A stretch of DNA of 7,001 nucleotides from Rickettsiales bacterium (lineage in GTDB: Bacteria > Pseudomonadota > Alphaproteobacteria > Rickettsiales > Deianiraeaceae), in NCBI GenBank assembly GCA_017477855.1, contig JAFUUN010000020.1, forward strand, positions 1 to 7,001. The letters are read 5' to 3'. The first letter of the stretch is position 1, and every line of letters starts with the position of its first letter. A program made the position numbers and the translations under genes. A model generated the notes under the pieces. That model searched no databases and was not told the origin of the DNA. It saw only the letters and a program-made list of their open reading frames with translations. Below are positions 6,321 through 7,001 of the stretch, piece after piece.

Positions 6321-6339
6321 GACATTTAATTTTAATGTC
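6321..6339. repeat. 19-bp imperfect palindrome upstream of dcd
   Basis: GACATTtAA-T-TTtAATGTC has 9-base arms with a single mismatched pair. It sits between the two minus-strand genes and overlaps the TGA stop of the glycosyltransferase (6338-6340). It lies 17 bases upstream of the dcd ATG. No T run follows it on the minus strand, so it is a poor terminator; an operator or an mRNA hairpin is more likely if it is real. Confidence 0.4.
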
Positions 6340-7001
6340 AATATTTCCTTCTCCTCACCAAAACAAACAGCACAGCCACATTCAAGCCAATCAAAATGCC
6401 GAGTAAGATATAGACAATTTTCAATTTATGTCTTACATATTTATTAACTTTTTTGACATTCTTATCACTATTCTTCATGATTTTCATGTCTCTTTGAAAG
6501 CTATCATGAATTTGTTTGATTTCATCAGCAAAGTCGGTGTAAGGGACTATTTGCCAGAATTCATTGGCATATTTCATGCGGGAATTGTTCCACGGTTTAT
6601 CGCTTCCTGAATAATGTAAAACAACAGTATCGTTTATCAATTTTTCTTCGGTTATTCCATTGTTTTTTTCTTCATCAAGCCAAATGTTCAATGTATGTAG
6701 CTCGTTATTCATTATTTGATTTACTTCTTTATAATTATTTGCAAAGTTAATATTTAAAGCATCCTGATCTGGATATATGAAATTTTTATTTCCCGAATGC
6801 TTTAAAGCAATTGATATTAATTGTTCTTTGACATCTTCCTTTCTCCATTTTTCAGCATTTATTAACAACATTCCAGAATTAAAATATCTATGATTTGATG
6901 GGATTCCTGCTGAAAAATATTCATTTAACCTATCATTACAATTTTTTTGGATTCTGAGCGCTTCAGCAACGGCCGCAAATGCATATTTATCCAAATCAAC
7001 A
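6338..7001 (-). CDS. GT8-family glycosyltransferase with C-terminal membrane anchor (5' end outside window)
   Basis: The gene enters at the window's right edge; 220 complete codons are visible and the N-terminal part with the DXD metal motif is missing. Visible GT8 landmarks, counting from the first complete codon (GTT, 6998-7000), are a DLDKYAFAAV stretch (2-11) that follows the DXD region in this family, YFNSGMLLIN (39-48), DQDALN (78-83), and LHYSGSDKPW (128-137), whose His129 corresponds to the third metal ligand of LgtC-like enzymes. GT8 retaining transferases add hexoses to lipopolysaccharide or other glycans at the cytoplasmic membrane face. After a charged helical linker (about 160-194) a clear membrane segment follows (about 195-215), ending in RRRKY, so the enzyme looks tail-anchored with the catalytic domain in the cytoplasm. 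A TTG at 6994 is internal, not a start. It lies just upstream of dcd on the same strand. Acceptor sugar unknown. Confidence 0.85.
   Translation of the reverse strand, partial: VDLDKYAFAAVAEALRIQKNCNDRLNEYFSAGIPSNHRYFNSGMLLINAEKWRKEDVKEQLISIALKHSGNKNFIYPDQDALNINFANNYKEVNQIMNNELHTLNIWLDEEKNNGITEEKLINDTVVLHYSGSDKPWNNSRMKYANEFWQIVPYTDFADEIKQIHDSFQRDMKIMKNSDKNVKKVNKYVRHKLKIVYILLGILIGLNVAVLFVLVRRRKY

Overview
The window is AT-rich bacterial DNA, densely coded, with short intergenic gaps. The gene set suggests an alphaproteobacterium, most likely a Rickettsiales- or Holosporales-like lineage. The reasons are an AddB-type nuclease domain, an RNase J, an alphaproteobacterial-style omega subunit and dCTP deaminase, and a long Cys-rich prepilin of a kind I associate with Rickettsiales. 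This is inference from protein character; there is no rRNA in the window.

Layout. At the left, two plus-strand genes overlap at a TAATG: a small coiled-coil protein (7-357) and a 420-residue protein (357-1619) that ends in a RecB/AddB-like PD-(D/E)XK nuclease domain. That nuclease is much shorter than a complete AddB and has no visible helicase part. A GC-rich, structured gap (1641-1740) follows and contains a convincing minus-strand intrinsic terminator. Two minus-strand genes then end towards this gap: a 362-residue prepilin-like protein (1755-2843) and, upstream of it, RNase J (2900-4597). A 149-bp divergent promoter region separates RNase J from a plus-strand pair, rpoZ (RNA polymerase omega, 4747-5154) and rsmD (16S rRNA m2G966 methyltransferase, 5157-5726), which lie 2 nt apart. 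At the right, two minus-strand genes run the other way: dcd (dCTP deaminase, 5737-6303) and, upstream of it, a GT8-family glycosyltransferase cut by the window edge (6338-7001) with a C-terminal membrane anchor.

Functionally the window is mostly housekeeping: RNA decay and processing (rnj), transcription (rpoZ), ribosome modification (rsmD) and dNTP balance (dcd), flanked by surface-related genes (prepilin, glycosyltransferase). I see no tRNA, rRNA, CRISPR array, transposase or attachment site. No stretch longer than 300 bases lacks a gene. The less ordinary parts are the coiled-coil/stand-alone nuclease pair, the structured gap at 1641-1740, the shared sequence motifs in the rnj/rpoZ divergent promoter, and the tail-anchored glycosyltransferase. 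I did not find a clear, complete new system; the first gene pair is the best candidate and is cut off on its left side.
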